Source: Nitrospiraceae bacterium (GTDB lineage Bacteria > Nitrospirota > Thermodesulfovibrionia > UBA6902). Taken from it: a stretch of DNA of 15,921 nt. This document shows, piece by piece, positions 1 to 6,201 of the stretch. The DNA lies in NCBI GenBank assembly GCA_020354155.1, contig CP070644.1, positions 1,561,099-1,577,019 on the forward strand. Direction: 5' to 3'. The position numbers and the translations under genes are program-made. The notes under the pieces are model-generated. The model saw nothing but the letters and a program-made list of their open reading frames with translations. It made no database searches and was not told the origin of the DNA. Within the stretch, counting starts at the first letter, position 1. Every line of letters starts with the position of its first letter.

Positions 1-46
1 CATAATTTTCCTGATAAAAAGCACAGTTACAGAAGGAGGAGGGGCA

Positions 47-247
47 ATGGCCAGTGGCACGGTAAAGTGGTTTGATGAAACAAAGGGGTTTGGATTTATC
101 ACGAGTGATGAGGGCAGTGATATTTTCGTTCATTATTCAGCAATTGAAGGAGATGGATTCAAATCACTTGCCGAAGGTGACTCTGTCAGTTTTGAGGTGG
201 AACAGGGTGATAAGGGGCCTAAGGCCGTCAAGGTAAACAAGATTTAA
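47..247 (+). CDS. Cold-shock protein, CspA family
   Basis: A 66-residue single cold-shock domain, the usual length for CspA-type proteins, which bind single-stranded RNA and DNA in the cytoplasm and melt RNA secondary structure. The RNA-binding motifs are plain: RNP1 as KGFGFI (residues 13-18) and RNP2 as DIFVHYSAI (residues 25-33), preceded by GTVKWF. The start at 47 is fixed by a strong purine-rich Shine-Dalgarno (GGAGGAGGGG) ending a few bases upstream. The promoter lies outside the window or in the first 30 bases and I cannot place it; a long cold-regulated leader cannot be judged from here. The next gene, an H1-like protein, starts 49 bases downstream on the same strand, so the two nucleic-acid-binding proteins may be co-transcribed. 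Which csp paralogue this is cannot be told. Family assignment is near certain. Confidence 0.97.
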   Translation: MASGTVKWFDETKGFGFITSDEGSDIFVHYSAIEGDGFKSLAEGDSVSFEVEQGDKGPKAVKVNKI

Positions 248-296
248 TTACTCTTGGTTTTAGATCTTGTTGTACTAAAAGGATATAAAGGGTTAA

Positions 297-1064
297 ATGG
301 CAAACAAACAGAATTATATGAAAAAAATGGAGCTCAAAAACCAGCTCAGGCAGGATGCTGGTTTGATCTCGGAGCGGTATCCCAAAGTCAGGGGCATGGT
401 GATTAATATGACTTACTACCACAAAGCGGAAAATCCTGTGCTCATGCAGCGGACTGTTAATTTTTTCCCCACCAGTCATGCCTACTTTAACATGGAATGT
501 ATGATCAGGGGCTGTGAAGGCGGTGGATTTGACTTGACACGGATAATCAAGAAGCAGATCAAAGACAAAAAGAAAGTTGCTAAAGGTGAAATGATCTGTA
601 AAGGCAAAAACGGTGAACTGGTCTCAAATCATTCTCATATTATCTATGAAATCAATATCCAGTATGGCAAGAAGAAAACATCACCAAAACCTGCACCAAT
701 AAAGACAGAACAGGCTCCCCCTGCAGTAAAAACAAAGGCCAGGCCGACGACTGCGGTAACGACCAAGGCGAAAACCCCAAAAAAAGCTGCGACCAGGCCG
801 AAGACTGCAGTAAAGACCAAGGCGAAAGCCCCTAAAAAAGCCAAGGCCAAGCCGAAGACCGCAGTAAAGACCAAGGCGAAAACCCCAAAAAAAGCTAAGG
901 CCAAACCGAAGACTGCAGTAAAGACCAAGGCGAAAGCCCCTAAAAAAGCCAAGGCCAAGCCGAAGACCGCAGTAAAGACCAAGGCGAAAACTCCTAAAAA
1001 AGCAAAAGCCAAGCCAAAAGCTGCAGTAAAAGCCAGGGCCAAAGCAAAGAAAAAAACAAGGTAA
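297..1064 (+). CDS. Unknown N-terminal domain with a histone H1-like Lys/Ala/Pro repeat tail
   Basis: A 255-residue protein in two parts. Residues 1 to about 125 form a compact mixed domain I do not recognise, with RGCEGGGFD near residues 72-80 and a Lys-rich stretch after it. Residues about 126-255 are almost only K, A, P, T and V: a linker, then five 18-residue units of the type KPKTAVKTKAKTPKKAKA (residues 149-238) and a shortened sixth. Such tails resemble eukaryotic H1 and bacterial H1-like (AlgP/Hc1-type) tails, which bind DNA or RNA by charge; DNA/RNA binding here is inferred from composition. The start ATG at 297 follows AAAGGG and lies 49 bases after cspA. Long frames antisense to the tail are by-products of the repeat. 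The tail length probably varies between strains because the DNA repeat can slip. Confidence 0.85.
   Translation: MANKQNYMKKMELKNQLRQDAGLISERYPKVRGMVINMTYYHKAENPVLMQRTVNFFPTSHAYFNMECMIRGCEGGGFDLTRIIKKQIKDKKKVAKGEMICKGKNGELVSNHSHIIYEINIQYGKKKTSPKPAPIKTEQAPPAVKTKARPTTAVTTKAKTPKKAATRPKTAVKTKAKAPKKAKAKPKTAVKTKAKTPKKAKAKPKTAVKTKAKAPKKAKAKPKTAVKTKAKTPKKAKAKPKAAVKARAKAKKKTR
741..1061 (+). repeat. In-frame 54-bp tandem repeat, with a 108-bp higher-order period
   Basis: Five full 54-base units begin at 741, 795, 849, 903 and 957, followed by a degenerate partial unit from 1011. Each encodes 18 residues, so length change by whole units keeps the frame. Units alternate between a KTPKK and a KAPKK form, and their silent codon choices alternate too (for example AAAGCCCCTAAAAAA against AAAACCCCAAAAAAA), so the array looks as if it grew by doubling a 108-base pair of units. 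The first unit is the most diverged. Confidence 0.93.
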
Positions 1065-1122
1065 CGTTGTTTGCTTGCCTGTGGGACTCTCCCCGGTCAT
1101 GGTGCCATTATTTCGAATTAAA

Positions 1123-1152
1123 TTGCCGGATCAGCGGTTTTTCTGCTAAAAT
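1123..1152 (+). promoter_or_regulatory. Possible sigma-70-type promoter for the acyltransferase
   Basis: TTGCCG at 1123-1128 and TAAAAT at 1147-1152, separated by 18 bases. The -10 matches consensus at five of six positions, the -35 at four. It lies in the 153-base gap between the H1-like gene and the acyltransferase, about 65 bases before the ATG. I see nothing else in that gap. Weak support: single-site match only. Confidence 0.25.
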
Positions 1153-1217
1153 TCCATCAGGCTTAATAAGCTATTTCGTATCCTTTCTTCCAAAGCGGGT
1201 AATCAAAGCATTGGCAT

Positions 1218-1772
1218 ATGGCAAACCTTTATTTATTACGATTACGAAATAAACTCCGTATCGAAAAAGGCAATTCCGTTCAAGTTGGGAAAAGAACGCG
1301 AATCCGGGGAACCTATATATCCATCAAAGGAGAGAACAACCGCCTGGTCATAAAAGATGGTGTTAAAATTCGAGATTCGCATATTGAAATCAACGGTGAC
1401 AATTGTCTTATTGAAATCGGAGAGAATACGTTAGTGGGCATCAACAGTTATTTATCGGCAAAGGAGAAAAACACAAAACTGATCATTGGCAAAGAGTGTG
1501 CACTTTCCAGGGACATAAAGTTAATGACCTCGGATGGTCATGCCATTTTACATTCAGGAAAAAGGATAAACCCGGCCGAACACATCCATATAATGGATCA
1601 TGTATGGCTTGCCATCGGAGTCACGGTGCTCAAAGGTGTAACTATTGGAGAAGGAAGCATCGTAGGAATACACTCAGTCTTAACAAAAAGTATTAAAGAC
1701 AATGTGATTGCAGCTGGCAATCCTGCCAAGGTAGTCAAAGAAGAGGTCACCCATGATTGGAGTTCAACGTAA
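1218..1772 (+). CDS. Left-handed beta-helix (hexapeptide repeat) acyltransferase
   Basis: A 184-residue protein with the imperfect [LIV]-G-x4 hexapeptide rungs of a left-handed parallel beta-helix, visible from about residue 35 to 160 (for example IEIGENTLVGI, LIIGKECALS, VTIGEGSIVGI). The C-terminus ends in AAGNPAKVVKE, the signature tail of the WbbJ/Maa/VatD O-acetyltransferase branch, which moves an acetyl group from acetyl-CoA to a sugar or similar hydroxyl, usually for surface polysaccharide. The active-site region HAILH (near residues 107-111) fits the family but the acceptor cannot be named. No Shine-Dalgarno is evident before the ATG at 1218, so the start is less sure. There is no glycan gene cluster around it; it stands alone and converges on yjbQ with a 22-base gap. 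Confidence 0.9.
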   Translation: MANLYLLRLRNKLRIEKGNSVQVGKRTRIRGTYISIKGENNRLVIKDGVKIRDSHIEINGDNCLIEIGENTLVGINSYLSAKEKNTKLIIGKECALSRDIKLMTSDGHAILHSGKRINPAEHIHIMDHVWLAIGVTVLKGVTIGEGSIVGIHSVLTKSIKDNVIAAGNPAKVVKEEVTHDWSST

Positions 1773-1794
1773 TCCAGGCTATTATCCTTATTGT

Positions 1795-2214
1795 TTATTC
1801 CCCGATAATCTTTACCAGTACCCTCTTTTTACGTCTCCCGTCAAACTCGCCATAAAATATCTGCTCCCAGGTGCCGAAATCCAGCTTCCCCTCTGTTATG
1901 GCAACCACGACTTCACGCCCCATTACCTGTCTTTTCAAATGGGCATCCCCGTTGTCCTCGCCGGTGCGGTTGTGCTCATACTGGGAAATGGGTTCATGGG
2001 GAGCAAGCTTCTCCAGCCACTTTTCATAGTCGTGATGCAGCCCTGATTCATCATCATTAATAAAGACCGAGGCGGTTATGTGCATGGCATTGACAAGCAC
2101 AAGGCCTTCCCTGATTCCGCTGTCTTTCAGGCACTTATTTACATCAGGGGTAATATTAATAAATGCCCTTCTTGACGGGACTTCAAACCAGAGTTCTTTT
2201 CTGTATGATTTCAT
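1795..2214 (-). CDS. YjbQ / UPF0047 family protein
   Basis: A 139-residue protein, the normal length of the YjbQ family. The family signature is nearly complete: HHDYEKWLEKLAP (residues 60-72), EHNRTGEDNGDAHLK (80-94), GKLDFGTW (109-116) and YGEFDGRRKKRVLVKIIGE at the end. These His, Asp and Glu residues line a trimeric active site in known structures. Members have been reported to have weak thiamine-phosphate synthase activity in E. coli, but the cellular role is not settled. The start is well defined by GGGGAGG six bases before ATG at 2214. It faces the acyltransferase and is separated from the upstream kinase gene on the same strand by about 130 bases containing a palindromic repeat, so it is probably transcribed on its own. 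Confidence 0.95.
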   Translation of the reverse strand: MKSYRKELWFEVPSRRAFINITPDVNKCLKDSGIREGLVLVNAMHITASVFINDDESGLHHDYEKWLEKLAPHEPISQYEHNRTGEDNGDAHLKRQVMGREVVVAITEGKLDFGTWEQIFYGEFDGRRKKRVLVKIIGE

Positions 2215-2258
2215 GGAACCTCCCCTTCTGTATTGAAAGATTTATTCAATTAACTGCC

Positions 2259-2330
2259 TGTCATTTCGAACCTGTTCGATACGATCAAAGGTGAGAAATC
2301 TTAAGATTCCTCGCTTCACCCAAAATGACA
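2259..2330. repeat. Dispersed palindromic (MITE/REP-like) repeat
   Basis: A 72-base element between yjbQ and the kinase gene. It begins TGTCATTTCGA and ends AAAATGACA, imperfect inverted ends, and has the perfect 12-base palindrome AATCTTAAGATT at 2297-2308 near the middle. The GAGAAATCTTAAGATTCCTCGCTTC core is of the type I know as a widespread intergenic palindrome in environmental bacterial genomes. A related family member lies at 6742-6830. It has no coding capacity. Confidence 0.6.
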
Positions 2331-2347
2331 TCCTCTGCTGCAACTGC

Positions 2348-2863
2348 TTATCCTTGCACCAATTTTACGATCTTCTCTGCGGCTTCCTCCGGAGATATCT
2401 TTTCCGTATCAATAGTCAATTCGGGATTCAGTGGTTCTTCATAGGGAACATTCACCCCCGGTACGGGTGCTCCCTTCTCTCCTTTTTTATAAATTCCCCC
2501 AGGGGCGCCATGACTGTCCTTTCTTGCCCCCTCACGCTCTTTACAAACCTCAATGGAACATTTCAGATAGACTTCAAAATAATGAGGAATGATCTTTCTG
2601 GCGAGGTCCCGCCAGAGCCTCCAGTTTGCCGTGGCATCTATAATGACATTGTGTCCCAGTTCATGGACAGTCTTGGCAGTGTAAACCAGGGCCTTATACA
2701 CATACTCCCGCTCATCTCCCGTGTATTTGGGATCAGGGGTAACAAACTCCCTCAATTTGTCTGACTGGAGAAGAACAGCATCAGGGATTTGCTGTTTTAC
2801 GGCAAAAGCTATAGTGCTTTTCCCGCTTCCCGGCAGTCCGGTTATCCATACAACCCATGCCAT
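2348..2863 (-). CDS. Adenylylsulfate-kinase-like P-loop kinase
   Basis: A 171-residue P-loop kinase. The Walker A motif is GLPGSGKST (residues 9-17). The C-terminal segment (GIYKKGEKG, VPYEEPLNPELTIDT) matches the lid and substrate region of APS kinases (CysC), which phosphorylate adenylylsulfate to PAPS. Other CysC hallmarks are changed: the usual DGDNxR loop is QSDKLREF, and the usual FISPxR stretch is DATANWRLWR. I therefore call it APS-kinase-like and leave the substrate open. No cysN/cysD (ATP sulfurylase) genes are nearby. There is no Shine-Dalgarno; instead a perfect TATAAT lies exactly six bases before the ATG at 2863, suggesting a leaderless transcript. It lies 21 bases downstream of the M23-like gene on the same strand, so read-through from there is also possible. 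Confidence 0.85.
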   Translation of the reverse strand: MAWVVWITGLPGSGKSTIAFAVKQQIPDAVLLQSDKLREFVTPDPKYTGDEREYVYKALVYTAKTVHELGHNVIIDATANWRLWRDLARKIIPHYFEVYLKCSIEVCKEREGARKDSHGAPGGIYKKGEKGAPVPGVNVPYEEPLNPELTIDTEKISPEEAAEKIVKLVQG

Positions 2864-2869
2864 GCAAGT

Positions 2870-2875
2870 ATTATA
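2870..2875 (-). promoter_or_regulatory. -10 element positioned for a leaderless mRNA (kinase gene)
   Basis: On the minus strand a perfect TATAAT is followed by six bases (ACTTGC) and then the ATG at 2863, placing the expected transcription start at the A of the start codon. No good -35 is seen at 16-18 bases, so the match may be chance. The same spacing occurs before uvrC. Confidence 0.35.
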
Positions 2876-2884
2876 CTGCAGATT

Positions 2885-3490
2885 TCATAACAGCTCATTA
2901 CATTCACGCACCTGGTAGTGCCAGCCCGGAACTTGAAGGGGATCGAAGAAGTGCATGGAGGCCTGATCACCCATCATCCTCCAGTCAAGATGCTGATATG
3001 ATACAGACGGCCCCAGCAAACCCATTGATATGTGCAAATGTGCTTTCACGCCGGACCGGGCTAATAACGGCTCTGCAAGTGATGCTATAACCTCACCTTC
3101 CTGAATAGTCGTACCTTCAATAATATTCTCCTCAGGTTTAGTATGACCGAACATTGTACAGAACACCCCCTCTTCATTACCCAGCTCACCGTGCGCCATG
3201 ATTATGGTTTTACCAAGAAAATCATTGAGAATTCTGACTACCTGTCCATCGTACATTGCCGGGACTTTTGTCTCACTATTAAGATGATGAGTCCTTCCCC
3301 GTCTGTCGCAATAAAACAGGAGATCCAGTCCCTCATGAGGGTTGTCCCGCCTCTTCTGATCACCCCACCACGTATCCACAGATTGAAATAACATGGAAGA
3401 ACAGAAAAGCCACGCATGAAAGCCCCGTCCCTTAAGGGCGTTAACCTGTACAAGAGCATCCGGGAAACTGGTTTTCTTCAGCACTGTCAT
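2885..3490 (-). CDS. M23 (LytM)-type metallopeptidase-fold protein without a signal peptide
   Basis: A 201-residue protein with the zinc-binding layout of M23 peptidases: HEGLD (H52, D56) as the HxxxD motif, GHTKP (H116) as the middle histidine, and HLHIS (H151, H153) as the HxH motif. A conserved-looking strand (VPAMYDGQVVRI) precedes the middle histidine, as in LytM domains. These enzymes normally cut peptidoglycan cross-bridges outside the cytoplasm, but the N-terminus here (MTVLKKTSFPDALVQVNALK) has no signal peptide and no membrane helix, and the catalytic domain starts by residue 50. Either it acts in the cytoplasm on another substrate or it is released in another way. The start at 3490 has only a weak GGAT upstream. 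The residue layout supports activity, but family membership rests on motifs only. Confidence 0.8.
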   Translation of the reverse strand: MTVLKKTSFPDALVQVNALKGRGFHAWLFCSSMLFQSVDTWWGDQKRRDNPHEGLDLLFYCDRRGRTHHLNSETKVPAMYDGQVVRILNDFLGKTIIMAHGELGNEEGVFCTMFGHTKPEENIIEGTTIQEGEVIASLAEPLLARSGVKAHLHISMGLLGPSVSYQHLDWRMMGDQASMHFFDPLQVPGWHYQVRECNELL

Positions 3491-3598
3491 ATCAGATCCG
3501 ATCAGGTTTTTTTTCTAACCCGACAATTTGCCATTCACGGCCTATAGTACCATGCTTTCTCTGATCAGTTATACCATCCTGCCCAATAGCGAAGCTCC

Positions 3599-3751
3599 TT
3601 ACCAGACAGTCCCTGCCGGTGTCTCACCCGAGTATACTTCCGTTGGATGTTTACTTTTATTCTTATCAGCATCTTCATCTGACTGAGTGCATAGTGTATA
3701 GACGCCTGCCACCAAGATGATAAACAAAACCATAAATAACATATATTCCAT
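3599..3751 (-). CDS. Small single-helix membrane protein, function unknown
   Basis: A 50-residue frame with a hydrophobic helix at residues 3-20 (YMLFMVLFIILVAGVYTL), then an acidic/polar tail (SDEDADKNKSKH) ending in GTVW. A strong Shine-Dalgarno AAAGGAGA sits 9-10 bases before the ATG at 3751. An in-frame ATG at 3760 (giving 53 residues) is only one base from that site, so the downstream ATG is preferred. The gene is divergent from the PGK-like gene and 108 bases upstream of the M23-like gene on the same strand, so it may be the first gene of that unit. I recognise no family; length and shape resemble small subunits or regulators of membrane complexes, but that is only an analogy. Confidence 0.6.
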   Translation of the reverse strand: MEYMLFMVLFIILVAGVYTLCTQSDEDADKNKSKHPTEVYSGETPAGTVW

Positions 3752-3897
3752 CTGATCCATTCTCCTTTCACGCTTAAATGTACTGCTTTCTGTTGACTAC
3801 GAGGGTATTCCCGAATAAAAAGATACTCTGTGATGGACCGCACAATAGAGATAAAATCTGAATAATTTCCAGATTATCTTTTCAAAGAGGAAAACTT

Positions 3898-5229
3898 TTG
3901 GTACAATGGTCTATGCTGACTTCTGCATTAAATAAGAGACTCCCCCTCATTCAGGAAGCCGACCTGAACGGAAAGATCGTCCTCCTCAGGGCTGACCATA
4001 ATGTCGTTAAAAAAGGAGTCATTCAAGACCCTTTCAGGATTGAACAGACTATTGGCACTCTGTATTACATTATTGATCGTGGCGGACGCCCGATTATAAT
4101 GTCCCACGTGGGCAGACCTAAAGACAAAAAGACAGGCAGGATCACCTGCTCTCCAGATGAATCTGTACAGCCTGTTGTTGAATATCTGGAACGCAAGCTA
4201 AACGTGCAATTCCATATCCCTGATTGTGAGATAGACCCGGAACTTGGCATCTCCAATCTTGGCAAGTCAATTTATCGGGCCATAGGTGACCTGAAGAACA
4301 GAAAAATAGGCGGTATCTATCTGCCCAATACCCGGTGGTTCCGAGGTGAAGAAGGCGAAGGATTTTTCAGAGATAATCTTGCTGTACTCCTGGCTGACCT
4401 TGCAGATATCTATGTCAATGATGCATTTGGTGCCTGGCAGCCCCATGTATCGACCTATGACGTGGCCAGGTTTATCCCATCCTATGCGGGCTTTCTGATG
4501 CAGCAGGAAATAGCTAATCTCGATAAGGTGATACATCTTGAACCGCCCTTTCTTGCCGTTATTGCAGGATCAAAATATGACACAAAAATAGGGCCCCTCA
4601 CTGCCATTTACGATAAGGCCGATCACCTCATTCTTGGGGGTATTCTGTACAATGCCTATTTATGCGCAAAGTACGATATTTCCATCCAGGGTATCGATAA
4701 TAGCGATATAAAGGCTGCCGGAGACCTTGTTGCAAAGGACCGGCAGCATGGGAAAATTCTTGAGATGCCCTATATCGTTGAATCCGAAATACTTGGGGTA
4801 AAATCCGAAGGCACATACAGGACAGTCGCAGTGAGTGACTTCCAGAAAGGTGACAAATACGGTTATGTCCTGGACATTGACCCAAGGTCATTCGAGGACC
4901 CTAAAGTGACTGAAGCCATCATGAAGGCAAAGACTGTATTTGTAAATGCTGTCATGGGACTCACCCCGCACTTCGCCGACGGTTCACGGGCCCTCTATGA
5001 GGAACTCAGCAAAAACACAATGTCCCGCAAAAAGTTTGGGGGAGGGGACACGCTGCAGGAATTTAAAAATCTCTGTCCCGGCCTGTATCTTTCTGTGCTC
5101 GATGATCCCTCCTACTATTTCTTTACCGGAGGGGGAACAGTTCTAAAGGCCATTGAGCAGGGGAGCCCCTATGGTTTAAAACCGGTGATAGCCCTCATGG
5201 AAAGCAAGGAACGGTTGGGGGGCCAGTAA
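3898..5229 (+). CDS. Divergent phosphoglycerate kinase homologue
   Basis: 443 residues against about 390-400 for normal PGK, the glycolytic enzyme that exchanges phosphate between 1,3-bisphosphoglycerate and ADP. Both lobes are recognisable: RADHN (31-35; usually RVDFN), DPFRI (44-48), SHVGRP (69-74), NTRW (144-147), YVNDAFG (172-178), AGSKYDTK (223-230), GGGDT (381-385) and TGGG (410-413). Important sites are altered. The HR of the usual GTAHRAxAST is lost (GAWQPHVST, 178-186), WNGPxGVFE is VNAVMGLTP (349-357), and the STGGGxxLE motif reads FTGGGTVLK. The start is TTG at 3898, with AAGAGG seven bases upstream; the next in-frame ATG (3913) is too far away. It leads an operon with DUF3187 and a PD-(D/E)xK-like gene. 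Probably a paralogue with reduced or changed activity, so I do not name it pgk. Confidence 0.88.
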   Translation: MVQWSMLTSALNKRLPLIQEADLNGKIVLLRADHNVVKKGVIQDPFRIEQTIGTLYYIIDRGGRPIIMSHVGRPKDKKTGRITCSPDESVQPVVEYLERKLNVQFHIPDCEIDPELGISNLGKSIYRAIGDLKNRKIGGIYLPNTRWFRGEEGEGFFRDNLAVLLADLADIYVNDAFGAWQPHVSTYDVARFIPSYAGFLMQQEIANLDKVIHLEPPFLAVIAGSKYDTKIGPLTAIYDKADHLILGGILYNAYLCAKYDISIQGIDNSDIKAAGDLVAKDRQHGKILEMPYIVESEILGVKSEGTYRTVAVSDFQKGDKYGYVLDIDPRSFEDPKVTEAIMKAKTVFVNAVMGLTPHFADGSRALYEELSKNTMSRKKFGGGDTLQEFKNLCPGLYLSVLDDPSYYFFTGGGTVLKAIEQGSPYGLKPVIALMESKERLGGQ

Positions 5230-5231
5230 TT

Positions 5232-6200
5232 GTGAGAACCGTATGCAGGGTTTTTGCATTCTTTGCTCTGATGTTCCTCTACCCATTCTCGCCGGCAGTC
5301 GCATTTGAAGGGCCTTTACAGGTACGGAACCTCTTCCCTATTTTTCTTCATCTTGACCAGCCCTATCTCGAAGAGGCCGCAATGAAAAACTCCCTGTCAT
5401 TCAGCCTTTCTCATTCAAGCACCTATACGGTGCAGAGTTCCGGACACTGGGTTATCAACCTTGACATGGAAGTCACTGAGTTCAACATCAGGTATAAAAA
5501 AATCATAAAAGATTTTTTCGAGTTCAATGTTGATGTGCCGGTCCTGATCATCGGGGGAGGATTTCTTGACGAACCTCTGGCAGATTATCACGATACCTTT
5601 AATTTCAAGGATTATGGCAGAAGCGCCCGACCCCATAACTCTTTCTTCTATGAAGTCCGGAGAGATGGGGCGCTTATTATTCAGGGCAAAAGTGGTGTCA
5701 GGCTGGGAGATATCAGGCTTGCTGTCAAAAAATCACTACTGGAAATCGACGGCATGACCCTGAGTGCAGGAGGCAATGTCGAGATACCCGTGAGCAATGC
5801 AAAAAAGGGCTTCAGTAACGGTAACCTTGACGGCTCTGTATACGTGCTCCTCGATCTCGGCATTGGAGATATGATTATGACCTACTGGAATTTTGGGGCT
5901 GTCTTCACCGGTGATGTAGAGGGATACCAGGCACTGGCTGTCGATGACTTCATCTATGGAGGAGGAGGAATTGAAGCTGCTGTGGGTAAGGGGTTCAGCC
6001 TGCTGTTACAGGTTCTTGGACAGACCTCAATTTATCCAACAACCGATCTCGGTGCAGTTGATGATGATGCATATCTTATATCCTTTGGAGGCAGGTATCA
6101 AAACAGGAGAGGTATTGTTGAGCTATCATTAACTGAAGACCTGAGCACTGCAGGGGCACCTGATTTTATCTTGAACGCCAGCTGGAAGCTATTAATATAA
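5232..6200 (+). CDS. DUF3187-family exported protein, probable outer-membrane beta-barrel
   Basis: A 322-residue protein with a clear Sec signal peptide (hydrophobic residues about 6-20, likely cut after AVA at residue 24) followed by GPLQVRNLFPIFLHL, the N-terminal signature I associate with DUF3187. The body alternates hydrophobic and polar residues in short amphipathic strands rich in Gly and aromatics (for example YVLLDLGIGDMIMTYWNFGAV is one such region in part, residues about 203-222), and it ends in a strand closing with aromatic W and a hydrophobic tail (NASWKLLI), as in outer-membrane barrels. The family has no known function. It starts with GTG at 5232, two bases after the stop of the PGK-like gene, so translation is likely coupled. 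Why a PGK homologue and an outer-membrane protein share an operon is not clear. Confidence 0.85.
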   Translation: MRTVCRVFAFFALMFLYPFSPAVAFEGPLQVRNLFPIFLHLDQPYLEEAAMKNSLSFSLSHSSTYTVQSSGHWVINLDMEVTEFNIRYKKIIKDFFEFNVDVPVLIIGGGFLDEPLADYHDTFNFKDYGRSARPHNSFFYEVRRDGALIIQGKSGVRLGDIRLAVKKSLLEIDGMTLSAGGNVEIPVSNAKKGFSNGNLDGSVYVLLDLGIGDMIMTYWNFGAVFTGDVEGYQALAVDDFIYGGGGIEAAVGKGFSLLLQVLGQTSIYPTTDLGAVDDDAYLISFGGRYQNRRGIVELSLTEDLSTAGAPDFILNASWKLLI

Positions 6201-6201
6201 T

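Noticed and set aside
644..1100. Two long minus-strand open frames opposite the H1-like tail (132 and 139 codons, rich in F, G, L and A).
   Set aside because: They exist because the sense repeat of Lys/Ala/Pro codons lacks stops on the complement. Their composition mirrors the repeat period and they have no ribosome site.
1067..1252. A 61-codon plus-strand frame between the H1-like gene and the acyltransferase.
   Set aside because: Overlaps the start of the acyltransferase in another frame, has no Shine-Dalgarno, and shows no family motif.
2291..2764. A 157-codon plus-strand frame opposite the APS-kinase-like gene.
   Set aside because: It begins inside the palindromic repeat and is fully antisense to a conserved kinase.
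3565..3843. A 92-codon minus-strand frame covering the divergent region.
   Set aside because: No ribosome site at its start, and the same DNA carries the better-supported small membrane protein (3599-3751) with a strong Shine-Dalgarno in another frame.
3890..3915. The ATG at 3913 as the start of the PGK-like gene.
   Set aside because: The distance of 22 bases from AAGAGG is too long; TTG at 3898 is at seven bases. I kept TTG though the ATG is not excluded.
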